Below are positions 22,483-32,812 of a DNA stretch of 64,000 bases, in pieces. The position numbers and the translations under genes are program-made. The notes below the pieces were generated by a model. That model was given only the letters and a program-made list of their open reading frames with translations. It ran no database searches and was not told the origin of the DNA. Positions within the stretch are counted from its first letter, which is position 1. The number at the start of each line of letters is the position of its first letter. The stretch is taken from assembly GCA_963682025.1 (NCBI GenBank), contig OY821521.1, positions 98,695,354 to 98,759,353 on the forward strand, written 5' to 3'. This DNA comes from Cordilura impudica (taxonomy: Eukaryota > Arthropoda > Insecta > Diptera > Scathophagidae).

Positions 22483-22924
22483 GAAATAAACACACAAGTT
22501 TTTATAAGTGGTTATAAACTGAAAAATAATCTAAAGTTATTTTGCATTTTTTTCATTAATAACAACGTATGTCGCTATGTGTCGTTTTCTGAGAAAATAA
22601 TTTGTCAGCGATCAAACGTAGGTTGACATACGTCGTTATTTAAAGAAAAAACTCAGAAATAGGCAATATTAAAAAAAAAAAATTCACACATGTAAAGAGC
22701 GTTAAAAATTAATATATTTGGCATCGTTAACTCAAAACTGACAAAAATGGACATACGCGGTTATTGCAGAAAACCACAGATATATGGCAATTTGCTTACA
22801 GTGCAAATTGTTATTATGGACTGCGTAGTGCAGTTCACTATAGAATGCAAGGTGTCTGGGACATGGCAATAGACACTGCTTGAACAAACTACATCTGAAC
22901 TCCAAATGACGATTATGGAAGTCA

Positions 22925-22995
22925 TCAAGGTGAAAACGTGCTTACTTCATCGCTTAAGATAATTTTGTTCGAAAATTCAGCATTGACTGTCCATG
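22925..22995 (-). pseudogene. Transposase relic, first catalytic Asp region
   Basis: Minus-strand VNAEFSNKIILSDEVSTF, the block with the first catalytic Asp of the same transposase subgroup as 20008-20545. It is cut on its upstream side by the hAT element that begins at 22996. I infer that it and 20008-20545 were one gene, later split by two insertions. About 140 bp next to it (22785-22924) does not align with the expected protein, so the link is not complete. Confidence 0.6.
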
Positions 22996-24788
22996 CATAG
23001 TTGCCAGATAATCTGGGTATAAAATCATCAAATTTTGGGTGAAAAATCGTCAAAATCGTCATTTCGTTTTGTAAAATCGTCAAAAAAAAAATCGTCAAAA
23101 TAAAAACAATCGAATTTTTCATATACGTATGTATATATTTCTGTGGCAATATGACATAACATCTTAAGTCCACTTAAGTGAAAATTGAGTTTTATTAATA
23201 TTAGGATTCTCCTTTTCAGGATGCATATTTCTATCTGTACTTTTTTTAAATAAACCAATTAATAGAAAAATTATCGCAGTTTACTTTTTAACTTTATTGC
23301 TTTTGAAAATAAATTAATACGTCATCTTAACTTATTTTTTTAAGACACGACATTGAAGCTTTCAGCATAAAAACTTATATCAACTTAAGTACAGTGATTA
23401 CTAACAATTTTGAAATAAACTTAATAGACACAAACATCTTATATTGAACTAAGCTGTTATGTATACTTAAAATATTCAGATAGGCAAAATATTTCTTTTT
23501 GTAAAACATCTTATCTCGACTTAAGAATAGTAAAACTATAGTCTCCAATTCATTAGAACCTTTTAAGTAAGATTTTGTTTTTCTGTAAATTAATTTTATT
23601 AAAAAAAATCTTAAGTACAAAACAATAATTGTAGAATATATCTAAATAATATATTTTTATAAAACCAACCTTTTGTCTAAAATAATAGTTTATCTACTTA
23701 ATGGGTTAAAACTATGTTATTAAATCTAAACCAAATTAATTTTACATAAAATGTGAAATATCTTAAAACTGTAATTTTCTACTTAAGCTCTTATGTTATA
23801 TTGGCACAGATTTGTTTTATTTAACAAAGAAAACCAAAAATAATAGAGGAGATAAAATTCTTATAATTTTTATTGAAAATAAGTAAATTATTAAACAAAA
23901 AAATATAAGAATTCAAAGTAAAACATTTATAGGTACATGTTTAATATTGATGTATGAAAATGTCATAAATAACAATCGCATATCATTAAATTTGTAATTT
24001 AAATTTTCAAACTCTTTTGAAAATAAATTAATTCAAAATTAAATAATTCTGTTTTTATTCACACTTTAAATATAAATTTCAGAATTTAACATTTTTATGA
24101 AATCTGTTTTTATTGCAATGCCATAGCAATTATTTTTATTTAATTTTAAATAATATTTTTTTAAAAGAATTCCTACCATAGAATCTTTTCCTAATCGATT
24201 TCTAACTTTTGTTTTATTCAGATTTACTTAACTGAATATTCTTTCAACATTTCCTAAGGAATGTGGCAAAATTAATATGTTTTGAACAATTTTGTTAAAG
24301 TAGGAAATAAATATCTAGAATCTGCACGATAAATTTAAGACGTTTTCTTCCAAAAACCTAAGAGGCCATCAACAAAATAATTTTTAAAATTCAAAAATTT
24401 AACTGTAATTGTAACGAAAATATAAGTTTTGTTTATCCTCTAACTTAACAAAATATGGGAACTTTTTAACAACAATAAAAAAGGATTAGTTTTTTCATTT
24501 ATTATAAAGTTTGGATCAATTGAAATTTTCAAAATCAAATCTTTTTAAAATTTGGTCACATAGTTCTACATATGTACAGCTGTTTAAAGAAAAAAAATTG
24601 TCTTTTTTTATTAACTGAAAATTATATGGTTGTCACAATATGATATAGTTTACAGACAAAATGTTGTCAATTTTCGATATTTGTAAAAATCATCATTTTC
24701 AGTGCAAAAATCGTCCAATCGTCATTTGGCTATTTTTGATACAAAAAATCATCAAAATGACGATAAATCGTCAAATCTGGCAACAGTG
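22996..24788. mobile_element. hAT element with 8-bp TSD
   Basis: Flanked by a perfect duplication TGTCCATG (22988-22995 and 24789-24796). Ends CATAGTTGCCAGAT and ATCTGGCAACAGTG are inverted with 2 mismatches in 14. Subterminal regions are rich in AATCGTC / GACGATT (23045-23100 and 24700-24775). A hAT dimerisation domain is readable on the minus strand near 24.2 kb. Duplication length, terminal CA and the domain all point to hAT. The coding part is decayed and probably mostly deleted. Confidence 0.88.
24165..24300 (-). pseudogene. hAT transposase C-terminal dimerisation region
   Basis: The minus-strand frame reads ILILPHSLGNVERIFS, a stop, then VNLNKTKVRNRLGKDSMVGI. This follows the hAT C-terminal pattern PHSSAxxERxFSxxNxxKTKxRNRL. 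The catalytic core upstream (towards 24.7 kb) is only faintly recognisable and full of stops. Confidence 0.8.
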
Positions 24789-24928
24789 TGTCCATGGTCC
24801 TTTTAGTTATTTATTTATTAGTCTATGAAAATATAATCTTTACAGACTATTTAACAACATTTGTTATTGGTAAATGTATTTAAAATTGACTACAACAAAA
24901 CTAGAAATTAATTACATATCGTTTAGAT

Positions 24929-26546
24929 CAGTGGTCGTCAAACACATACCATCTTATTTTGCTTACTCAATGCACTTAGAGAAACTTATAGTTAAAATAA
25001 GAAACGTACGTAAATAAAAAAAAATTAGTTAACCTATTTTAAGGTTCATGTTGTATAACACAATCAATATCAATATCATATTGGCAACAATTTATGCTAA
25101 TAAGATCGTCAACATGTGTGTCTGTTAGACGATTTTTATACCTATACCACTATGTGGTTTGGGTATAATGACTTTGTGCTGCTGTTTGTAACAACCAAAA
25201 ATATTTGACCTAGACCCATCTTTAATTATACCGATCGAATCAGAATCACTTCTTGAGTTGATTTAACAATGTCCGTCCGTCCGTCCGTCCGTCCGTCCGT
25301 CTGTGTGTCCATGTAAACCTTGTAATCAAACTGCAGGTCGCAAATATGAATATATTTTGATGAAATTTGGTATATAAGCTTTTATCGGCCATGTGATGAA
25401 CGCTATTGAAATTGGTGAGAATCGGTCCATGTTGAGACCTAGCCCCCATACAAATTACCCCTATGAAATCGACATAAATTGCCATAAGATCCAAATTGTC
25501 ATATAGATCTTACTCAAATTGGGTTTTGTATGCGTTCATTACGTCCATTAATGAGTAATCCAAAAATGATCCCTTTGGCCCCATATAGGGCTGCTGCCCG
25601 ATCTTCACTTAAATCTATTAAAAAACAAAAATATTGCACTGATTATTCTCAAATTTTGTTTGTATATATTTTTGCAAAATACAAGAGACTTTTCCAAACA
25701 TGATCAGGATCGGTCCATTTTTGGACCTAGTCCCCATATAGATATAGCATCCGATATGAACTTTTTCATATCTGCAGCCAAAAAAATTAATAAAAATCCC
25801 ACTCAAATTTGGTTTTTGCTTATTTTCTATGTCCAGTTAGTTGGGCCTAAGAGATAGGGTTTCTAAACGCATGGTATAGGGTATCGTATAGTCGGTCTAG
25901 ACCGACTATAATTTTCTTACTTGTTATTTTTATTGAAGACTCACATATATAATTTGATCCAAACATCAAATATAATTTAAGTATTTCATTTTTTGGTTTC
26001 GGATATGAAGCTTCATTGAAATTTTTTCAAAACTCAATACCAGTTATAAGCGGTAGATTCAAGTCATTTCTCATATTTAAAAGTTCTTCTTTGATAGTGA
26101 TGATATCAATATTACATAACAAAGGATTAATATGTAATTCAATTATATTTTCTATTTGATCAAAAACGCATATGGTACTTTACTAGTAAAGTTTCCAATA
26201 TATTAACATATTCATTTAATTTTCTCAAATTATATGGAAATATATTAAAAACTTCAAAAGTTCTTGTTAAATTAATAAAATTTTTTTTCTTTTACTAGTA
26301 GTTCAATTTTTCGTATAAATTGATGAACTGCAGAAACTAGTGCAATAATGGTTTTATTTTTACCTTGCAATTGGGTTTACCGAAAAAATTAAAAATTTGT
26401 ATTCATTCTCTCAGTGCATCTCAAACATAAAGCGTCTACGTTTGAATGCTCATGCGAAACAGATTGATTTTTTTTCATTTTGTTTAATGTGTTAGCACAT
26501 GTAGGGGTGAGAGCAAAACGCCGCATAGTGGTTTTGCTGACCATTG
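24929..26546. mobile_element. Second hAT element with 8-bp TSD
   Basis: A perfect duplication GTTTAGAT (24921-24928 and 26547-26554) flanks inverted ends CAGTGGTCGTCAAACACATA and, at the right, CATAGTGGTTTTGCTGACCATTG. Without the family A Helentron inserted at 25137-25923 the element is about 830 bp. Minus-strand sequence at about 26030-26400 has degraded protein-like runs such as LRKLNEYVNILETLLVKYHM, which may be a remnant of a ZBED/SCAND3-type hAT transposase (low confidence). Confidence 0.86.
25137..25923 (+). mobile_element. Helentron-like family A, copy 3
   Basis: The best-preserved 3' end of the family: AGTCGGTCTAGACCGACTAT (perfect 16-bp palindrome GTCGGTCTAGACCGAC at 25891-25906), then AATTTTCTTACTTG ending at 25923. 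The 5' hairpin ATACCTATACCACTATGTGG lies at 25138. Six GTCC units. It is inserted in a hAT element. Confidence 0.87.
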
Positions 26547-26554
26547 GTTTAGAT

Positions 26555-27138
26555 CAGTGATGGTCATCGAGAGAATTGAGTTAGTAATAGTAATACACTG
26601 ATCGAAATCCATGGACGTAACACAATGCCGATATTATAAATGGGTTTGTGTAGATTTTGTATGAATGTTTATATGAATGACTAAAGGGAAAATAGTTGAG
26701 TTCACGAAAAATATGGTAAAATTTTAAATATATTTTGTTGTTTTAAAATTTTAAATCTTACATTCTGAAAATGTAAAACAAAATATGAAGAACACTTAAT
26801 CTTTTTTATCCATAAGTTTTAAGTTTATTAAATCAAATAAGTAAGTAGTTCATTTCTTTATAAAACGAAAAAAAAAAATAATCAAAACTTAAAAAGATAA
26901 GAAATTTCAAAGGTTAATAACTAAAAAATTTACCAGCCTGCAGTAACTGGATATTTTTTAAAATTAAAAAAATAATCATAATCAAATGGAGGCGATGTAT
27001 GTAATTTATAGAAAATGTTTAATTTATAGCAGATTCAATGCCTTTGCGTAATTCAGTTTATCAAATCTTCGAAATTTTCTCAACATTTTTGGTTTCTTTT
27101 AAATAAATATTCTCCGTGTACCTATTAAAAAAAAATAT
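26555..27138. other. AT-rich DNA, nothing recognised
   Basis: No coding or repeat structure was seen. Confidence 0.45.
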
Positions 27139-27146
27139 ATGAATTT

Positions 27147-27290
27147 CAAAAGGCAATGCGACATAGACCTGCTTTGGTCCAAAGCTTTCATAAGACTGAA
27201 TGAAATTGTTGTTTACTTCTACTCTATGATGAGTATTTTTGATTTCGTTAGGCTGTATACATATAAGAAGCCGAGCACCAGCGTGCTTGG
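27147..27290. repeat. Dispersed repeat D, copy 1
   Basis: About 140 bp shared with 51783-51925: blocks GCGACATAGAC, AAGACTGAATGAAATTGTT (with flanks) and GGCTGTATACATATAAGAAG are in the same order and orientation. Function unknown; it may be the end of an unrecognised element. Confidence 0.7.
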
Positions 27291-27336
27291 TATGGCCTTC
27301 ACTGGTTTAGATAAAGTATTATAATAACCCTTTTGA

Positions 27337-28300
27337 TCAAATCCAAACTTTATTAAAAATCAATGATATTTTAAATTTGATTAAGTTAGCATAATTTGTG
27401 CGAAAATATTTTACAATCAGGAATTGGAAATACCATGAAGTGCGCTTTGTAGTATTAATATTGATTCCGCTGAGGAATAACTGGAAGTACAAATTACTAT
27501 GAATCAGACTGAACCGAAACGTTATATTTAATATTTTTCTTTGACTTTTAAGCTTAGGAAGCTTAATAAGAGCAAGATGGCTTTTATAAGAGGGTAATTG
27601 CATATTTGGATCCCAGCCAAGTTCGCGAAGGCAAAACATTAAAAATTGTTTTTTAATGGATTCAATGTACAGTGTAAAAAGGATCCCAAACTGCAGAACC
27701 ATATTGTAGAATAGGTCTTACGAGTACAGTGAAAAATTGCTTTGTTGTGTATGGATGAGAAAACTCTTTCGCCCAGCGCTTGATAAATCCTTGTTTATCA
27801 TATAAAGGCCATTGACGGGAAAGGATCTTATTTTCTTATTTCGCATATATACATTTTTTTACATTAAGTATCATTAAGTTTATTTTACACCGCTGAGCCG
27901 ATGGCCTTAGCAGTTATGGCTTAATTAATATAATTTTTTAATAATTTATTATTATATAGTTATTAAATAAATAATTTTTTTTGCCCCATGCTGTGACATT
28001 ATTTGTATGCAACTATAAACGAGATTGTTCGTCGACATTGTTAAATGAATTGAATATTTTAATATCATCCACATACATCAGAGATTGAGAGAATTCAATA
28101 GCTGAAGGAGAATCAAATGACTTCCTTGAGGCACACCAAATACAACATTAGTAGATTTTGATTCAACATAACGAAATTTAACATATTGTTTTCGGCCTGT
28201 TAAATAGGAATTAATCCATTTTATAAGCGTACTACTGAAACCCATACGATCTAGCTTAAACGGTAGAAGAACAATCCCTGTGTATTTTAAAATATCGGAT
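27337..28300 (-). pseudogene. Non-LTR reverse transcriptase relic
   Basis: Minus strand, from 28300: LDRMGFSSTLIKWINSYLTG, KQYVKFRYVESKSTNVV and FGVPQGSHL (RT palm), then MYVDDIKIFNSF (catalytic YVDD box, about 28083-28040). A decayed gap follows, then KEFSHPYTTKQFF and VLVRPILQYGS (27775-27700), then SIKKQFLMFCLRELGWDPNM and LPSYKSHLALIKLPKLKSQR (27660-27540). It includes the catalytic box and thumb of a jockey-superfamily ORF2. Frameshifts near 27700 and 28090; endonuclease absent. The open frame at 28078-28353 fuses it to a transposase fragment at its upstream end. Confidence 0.83.
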
Positions 28301-28640
28301 TTATTATCAGATTTCAATAAAGAATTTTGTAGATAGCATCTTGAAATTTTCAATTCTTGTCCGCGACGCCGAATTTATGTTCCTGAAATTTCACCAACCT
28401 TCGTACGCACTGCTTCCATATTGACACTTGAAATGCATTTTCTTGAACGACCATTGGGTTTAGTATCACCAATTGATCCAGTCTGCCTGAGTTTTTTAAT
28501 TACTTTGACGAAGTTAGATCGATATTTAGAAATTTTCGAACTGTATCTCCATATTTTAAAGTGTCAAACTGTATTTTGGTTTTGGTTGCTAACACTTTGC
28601 TGCATAACTGGCGACAAATTCAAATCGTGGTGAATTATGA
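28290..28640 (-). pseudogene. Tc1/mariner transposase N-terminal fragment
   Basis: The minus-strand frame reads NFVKVIKKLRQTGSIGDTKP, NGRSRKCISSVNMEAVRTKV and, after a stop, IRRRGQELKISRCYLQNSL. This is the helix-turn-helix and linker region of the same transposase subgroup as MNRFTPE (4.5 kb). It runs directly into the RT relic at about 28290, making a chimeric open frame. Confidence 0.75.
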
Positions 28641-28850
28641 AACACCCTTTATTTATATACTTAGTAAATATTTGTTTGTGGATATCTTATATATTAAAAT
28701 AATTTATGAATAAACTTTTCATTCCAGATTTTTTTCATATTTTTCTTCTCTCAAACCTCTATAACTAGAGTTCTAATTAACGTAGTCTGTTGACATACAT
28801 AGGTCTAAGAACACTCAGTGGATCAAGCTCCTTCTTTTGAGCTATTAACT

Positions 28851-29068
28851 GGGGGTTTGAGGAAAGTTATGCGTGGAGAATCAACTTTACTTTTACTGTA
28901 CGTTAACTTATCTTGGCATATTTTGGCATTACTGTACGTTACTTCTCCTGGCAAATTCGTTGGGTTTGAGGAAAGTTAGGCGTGGACAATCAACTTTACT
29001 TTTACTGTACGTTAACTTCTCTTGGCATATTTTGGCATTACTGTACGTTAACTTCTCTTGGCAAAATT
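28851..29068. repeat. Tandem duplication of about 110 bp
   Basis: Two head-to-tail units, each starting TTTGAGGAAAGTTA (28856 and 28965), with a shared internal motif ACTGTACGTTAACTTCTCTT that recurs within each unit. It lies just before a Helitron 3' end and is probably internal to that element. Confidence 0.8.
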
Positions 29069-29107
29069 TTGGTATTATATTATAAAAATTAATATAATAT
29101 AATATAA

Positions 29108-29135
29108 TGCTGCGGAGCAGCAGGGGTCCTCTAGT
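29108..29135 (+). mobile_element. Canonical Helitron 3' terminus
   Basis: A perfect hairpin TGCTGC-GGA-GCAGCA (29108-29122) is followed by eight bases (GGGGTCCT) and CTAG at 29131-29134, then T. A short GC-rich hairpin about 10 nt before CTRR, inserted at A/T, is the defining 3' signature of canonical Helitrons. The 5' TC end could not be located, so the element length is unknown; the tandem units at 28851-29068 are probably inside it. Confidence 0.75.
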
Positions 29136-29347
29136 AAGTTATTAAATTAGTTAATTCATCATTGATGTTTGTAACTGTGAATATCTAAATGTTTTTTATT
29201 TATTTAAATACTTGTAAAAATATTATACAGGCAACTTTAAATATAGTGCCACCAACGCTTAGACTTTGAAATTATTTTGAAATTAAAAAAATCATACAAT
29301 AGTAAATATCGGGGAACTGATTCAATATTGATCCTTGTGATCCTTTT

Positions 29348-29889
29348 ATAACTTCCACATCACTATGAAGAGGGTATATATCAGTTTGTCAGGCCATTAG
29401 TAAGGCATCGGAAAATGAATTTGGAATTTTGTATATATTCTTGATCCTTATAACAACTCGAGTCGATATAGGGATGTCCGTCCGTCTGTCTGTGTGTTGA
29501 AGTCACGTTCATTCACAAAATAAACCATGTACCACCAGGTTGGTGTTTAAAAAATGCTAAAAACTCAATGTGTTTGTTGTTACAATTTAGTATTTAATTT
29601 CGTTACCTTAAAAAACAAACAACCTATCAGCAGTTTTCAAAGGTTTACAGGAGAGAGAAAAAACGTTATAAAATTGGAACTATTTGCAATATTGAAACGA
29701 AAATTATAAATTCTTAATTTGGTAATAGCTTGGTTATTTGTAATATTAGGCGTTCAAAGTGAATAATATTAAATAAAAAAACTCAATTTTAAAATTTTTG
29801 CTGATAGGTTGTTTGTCTTTAAGGTGACGATTTGTAAAATTGTGGAGGGTATCTAAGATTCGTCATAGTCGAATCTAACACTCTTCTTG
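29348..29889 (+). mobile_element. Helentron-like family B copy
   Basis: Starts with a degenerate 5' hairpin (CTTCCACATCACTATGAAGAG) and TATATATCAG. It contains GATGTCCGTCCGTCTGTCTG (29473-29492) and ends with the hairpin AGATTCGTCATAGTCGAATCT (29869-29889 region), then CTCTTCTTGTT. Carries inverted copies of AAACAAACAACCTATCAGCA (29615 and 29803). Non-coding. Confidence 0.72.
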
Positions 29890-29968
29890 TTCAGAAAATG
29901 CTTTGCTTTTAATAATTTTTACCTCTGTTGAGCAAATACAAAAATTAACCACTGCCAAAAATTTTAAT

Positions 29969-30975
29969 GCCACACCAATGTGCAGAGGATATATGTATCT
30001 GTGGTTTTCTGGAATAACCGCGTATGTCCATTTTTGTCAATTTTGAGTTAACGATGCCAAATATATTAATTTTAACGCTCTTTAATGTGTTAAATTTTTT
30101 TAAAAAAAATATTAGCCATATCTGAGTTTTTTCTCTAAATAACGACGTAACTTAAATCTTTATTAAATTAATTTGCAGCACTAACGACGTATGTCAACCT
30201 ACGTTTGATCGCTGACAAATTATTTTCTCAGAAAACGAAAAAAATGCTAAATAATTTTGGATTAGTTTTCAGTTTATAACCACTTTTAAAAGCTTGTTTG
30301 TTTATTTCTGTTATTTTTTGTCACTATTATTCTTGATACGTTGTTATATTCTCAACTTTTTGTTGACGAACAAAAAATCCATTTTTCAAGCAACAACAAC
30401 TTATGTCTACATGGGTGGTTTTCTTTTTCAAAGAAAACGACATTTGTCGACATAAGTTATTTTATCTGCACACACTTTAAGTGTAATTTACATATTGTTT
30501 TTTCGTCCTTCTCTAGGATCCATTCCTCTGAAGATTTTTGACTCAAAATTTTATATAAAGTATTTATTGCCCATATCTACAACACTGTTAAATAAAAAGC
30601 ACTAAAATCTTTATATCGACCCCATAATTTCAAATATAACGTTTTTTGGCTCCCCTGAACATTTTGATTTTATGACATACGCGGTTATTCCAGAAAACCA
30701 CAGATATATGTGTAATGTTTTCATTCTGTTCGTAATAATTATAAATCGAAAATCTAGACCACATAATATATATATATATATTCTTGATATTTATAACAAG
30801 GTTAGTTGATATAGAGATGTCCGTCTGTCCGTCTGTGGAAATCACGATCACGCCATCATTAGCTCAGCTGGGTTGCTAATTTTTACTGTAAATGATTAAT
30901 TGACATCGTGAACAGGTTGCTATTTAAAATCATCAAAGACAGTTAAATAGTTCCGAAATTTCAATGAAAATGTTA
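29969..30975 (+). mobile_element. Helentron-like family B copy, interrupted
   Basis: The 5' hairpin portion GCCACACCAATGTGCAGAGG (29969) is separated from its body by the TIR element at 29998-30704. The body resumes as TATATGTGTAATG and includes GATGTCCGTCTGTCCGTCTG (30817-30836). The segment after the insertion aligns with the inverted copy at 53040-53335. The 3' hairpin was not found; the end near 30975 is approximate. Confidence 0.65.
29998..30704. mobile_element. 707-bp TIR element, empty-site copy
   Basis: Ends TCTGTGGTTTTCTGGAATAA and TTATTCCAGAAAACCACAGA form inverted repeats of about 30 bp (extended by CCGCGTATGTC), with TA on each side. Whole-length relative of 20581-22780 in opposite orientation, but with a single GTTTATTTC (about 30300-30310) where that copy carries the 1469-bp insertion. 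No ORF of note. Inserted into a family B Helentron. Confidence 0.88.
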
Positions 30976-32019
30976 AAAACTCTGGATCAAATTTGATTTT
31001 TCTATGTTGTTCTTGTTATTGCTGATATTGCTGTTATTCTATATTTTGTATTTTTTGTGTGGTATCTATAGTTATTGTTGTTGTTGTTGTGGTCATTGTG
31101 TTTGCTTCATGATTGTATATATGTATGTATGTTTTGTTATTCTCCGCGTCTTAATTTCCACACTTTTCTTAAAAAAGCACCGAAGTAGTTATTAACGAAA
31201 AATTAAATAACTATTTATAGACTTTAATAAAAACGAATACATTTTTTCATAATATTTTCGCACCACTTTAGATTTATTCAGTTTTTCTTTCAAAAACTCT
31301 AAAATTTAACTTAAAGAAACATTTCCATATTACGAGATCTTTCATTTGAAAATATTTAAAATTTTCCTAATTTAAAAATATTTGTATACAATTTATCATG
31401 GTCATGGCTTGATGAATTTGGTATATTTGTTTTGTAGAAAAAATCTCAGATTAGGAAGTTTAAGCATTTGGAATATTTTTCCTGTTAAACGTACAGAGGT
31501 TATTGTTCAATATTTGCGGGTTCTAATATTTTTCTTATACAATCACCGCAAATATAACAGAGCTTAAGATAAGTTATTAAAGAATTATTTCCCGTAGACT
31601 TGAAAAAAATTATTCAAAAAGTCTGCAGCCCTTGCTTTGAAACAAGATAAACATTGAAACCATACCTCAGACTAATTCATTAAGTGCACTAATTTACTGA
31701 CGATTTAAATGTAAATTAATGGATTATTCATAAATTAATTAAGATATAATTACCGTTAGTTACGCCCTAGTTTTTCGAAACGCAATTTCCGGTTTTGTTT
31801 AGGTATTTCTAGCTCATTATACAATTGAAAAGCAAATTTATGCGCCGTAGTCATGATGACAGGAGTAATCATGACTCTGTTTTTTTTTTATTACCTCCTT
31901 TTGCTTATTTTGAAAAGCATACGTTGTACTTTTTGAAGAAAAACATTTTGTAAAAAAAATATTTTTTCCTTAATTGTTCCATTCCATTACAATTGTTTTG
32001 AACACTGCCAATAAAAAAA
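30976..32019. other. AT-rich DNA with a (TTG)n tract
   Basis: No gene or element recognised. A short TTGTTGTTG tract lies at 31074-31090. Confidence 0.45.
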
Positions 32020-32812
32020 CAAGTAAGAAAATTATAGTCGGTCGAGACCGACTATATGATACCCTATACCATGCGTTTAGAGACCCTATCTCTTAGGCCC
32101 AACTAAGTGGATATAGAAAATAAGCATAAACCAAATTTGAGTGGTATTTTTATTAATTTTTTCGGCTGCAGATATGAAAAAGTTCATATCTGATGCTATA
32201 ACTATATGGGGACTAGGCCCAAAAATGGACCGATCCTGACCATGTTTGGTAAAGTCTCTTGTATTTTGCAAAAATATATACAAACAAAATTTGAGAAGAA
32301 TCAGTGCAATATTTTTGATTTTTGATAGATTTAAGTGAAGATCGGGAAGCACCTCTATATGGGGTCAAAGGGATCATTTTTGGACTACTCATTAGTGGAT
32401 GTAATGAACGCATACAAACCCAATTTGAGTAAGATCTATATGACAATTTGGATCTTATGGAAATATATGTCGATTTCATATGGGTTATTTGTATGGGGGC
32501 TAGGTCTGAACATGGACCGATTCTCACCAATTTCAATAGCGTTCATCCCATGGCCGATAAAAGCTTATATACCAAATTTCATCAAAATATATTCATATTT
32601 GCGACCTGCAGTTTGATTACAAGCTTTACATGGACACACAGACGGACGGACGGACGGACGGACGGACGGACGGACATTGTTAAATCAACTCAGAAAGTGA
32701 TTCTGATTCGATCGGTATAATTAAAGATGGGTCTAGGTCAAATATTTTTGGTTGTTACAAACAGCAGCACAAAGTCATTATACCCAAACCACATAGTGGT
32801 ATAGGGTATAAA
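32020..32812 (-). mobile_element. Helentron-like family A, copy 4
   Basis: Inverted relative to copies 2, 3 and 5: CAAGTAAG at 32020, terminal palindrome GTCGGTCGAGACCGAC (32037-32052, one substitution), eight or so GGAC units (32644-32676), and the 5' hairpin CCACATAGTGGTATAGGGTA ending at about 32812. Nearly full length. Confidence 0.87.

Larger units (their letters stand above)
20581..22780. mobile_element. TIR element (TCTGTGGTTTTC ends), outer layer of a nest
   Basis: Inverted ends TCTGTGGTTTTCTAGAATAA (20581) and TTATTGCAGAAAACCACAGA (ending 22780), flanked by TA on both sides. Sequence inside the ends, with the inner insertion removed, matches the 707-bp element at 29998-30704 in reverse orientation along its whole length. 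It holds a second element (21014-22482) flanked by a 9-bp duplication. 2200 bp minus 1469 bp minus 9 bp leaves 722 bp, close to the 707 bp of the empty copy. Non-coding; TA flanks suggest Tc1/mariner-type mobilisation. Confidence 0.88.

Noticed and set aside
30855..30875. tRNA gene (A-box-like TTAGCTCAGCTGGGTTGC)
   Set aside because: No B-box or cloverleaf follows, and the segment belongs to a family B Helentron copy.
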